Assembly: GCA_023260355.1 (NCBI GenBank)
Contig: JALQVJ010000085.1
Location: 1-7,922, forward strand
Source: Burkholderiaceae bacterium
GTDB taxonomy: Bacteria; Pseudomonadota; Gammaproteobacteria; Burkholderiales; Burkholderiaceae_C
Reading direction: 5' to 3'
Length of the DNA: 7,922 nt
Below are positions 7,640 through 7,922 of this stretch, piece by piece (within the stretch, counting starts at the first letter, position 1; each line of letters opens with the position of its first letter). The position numbers and the translations under genes are program-made. The notes beneath the pieces were generated by a model. It saw only the letters and a program-made list of their open reading frames with translations, did no database searches and was not told the origin of the DNA.

Positions 7640-7922
7640 ATGGCATTGGCCAGCCGTGTACAAGACGAGCCCTGTTACATCCTGCATCGCTACGACTGGA
7701 GCGAAAGCAGCTTGATCTTGGAGACTTGGTCGCGTCAGCATGGCCGAGTGGCCCTCGTTGCCAAAGGTGCGAAAAAGCCGAACTCGCAATGGCGCCCGGT
7801 GTTGCTTCCCCTTCAAGCGCTGCAGTTGGATTGGTGGGGGGACGCTGAAATTCGCACGCTCAAGGCGGCGCGATGGGGCGGTGGTGCAGTCATGCCCAGC
7901 GGCGATGGATTGCTGGCTGGCC
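7640..7922 (+). CDS. recO: DNA repair protein RecO, N-terminal part (cut by window end)
   Basis: RecO works with RecR to load RecA onto SSB-coated DNA in the RecF pathway. Ninety-four codons are visible before the window ends. The N-terminal OB-fold pattern is recognisable: AYLLH-like [25 protein letters not shown] (12-36), [13 protein letters not shown] (38-49), [20 protein letters not shown] (55-74). ATG 7640 follows the era stop by 4 bases; GAG at 7630-7632 is a weak ribosome binding site 7 bases upstream, so coupling to era is likely. The recO location after era is standard in proteobacteria. The C-terminal zinc-binding or helical region cannot be judged. Confidence 0.93.
   Translation, partial: MALASRVQDEPCYILHRYDWSESSLILETWSRQHGRVALVAKGAKKPNSQWRPVLLPLQALQLDWWGDAEIRTLKAARWGGGAVMPSGDGLLAG

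Overview
The window looks like a chromosomal core region of a betaproteobacterium, most likely order Burkholderiales and plausibly Comamonadaceae. This rests on protein character, on the moderately GC-rich coding sequence, and on the gene order: rseB/mucB, mucD (degP-type protease), lepA, lepB, rnc, era, recO. Genus-level placement is inference. From recall of related genomes, rpoE and rseA/mucA should lie just before position 1, and pdxJ and acpS after recO. No mobile elements, CRISPR arrays, tRNA or rRNA genes were seen.

Positions 1-2679 hold the envelope-stress part, all on the plus strand. First is the periplasmic sigma-E regulator RseB, whose true start may lie outside the window. After a 128-base gap comes a secreted trypsin-like serine protease with two PDZ domains (MucD/DegP family). 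That gap holds a textbook sigma-E promoter (GGAACTT, 16-base spacer, TCTGAA) and a strong ribosome binding site. The protease is therefore probably induced directly by the sigma factor that RseB helps restrain.

Positions 2680-3111 (432 bases) are an AT-richer gap with no convincing protein gene but much visible structure. It holds two mutually exclusive hairpins, a short inverted repeat, a tandem pair of DnaA-box-like sequences, and an intrinsic-terminator hairpin with seven Ts only 29 bases before lepA. A 25-codon ORF runs through that hairpin and ends in an ATGA overlap with the lepA start, which has no Shine-Dalgarno sequence. This is the least ordinary part of the window and could be an attenuator-type lepA leader.

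Positions 3112-7922 are a tightly packed operon: lepA (EF4 translational GTPase), lepB (signal peptidase I), rnc (RNase III), era (ribosome-assembly GTPase) and the first 94 codons of recO (recombination mediator). Neighbours abut (lepA-lepB), overlap (lepB-rnc by 8 bases, rnc-era by 4) or are 4 bases apart (era-recO), which implies co-transcription and partly coupled translation. The operon joins translation, protein export, rRNA processing and 30S assembly. LepB has an extra N-terminal membrane segment relative to E. coli, and Era has an Ala/Glu/Pro-rich N-terminal extension of about 44 residues.
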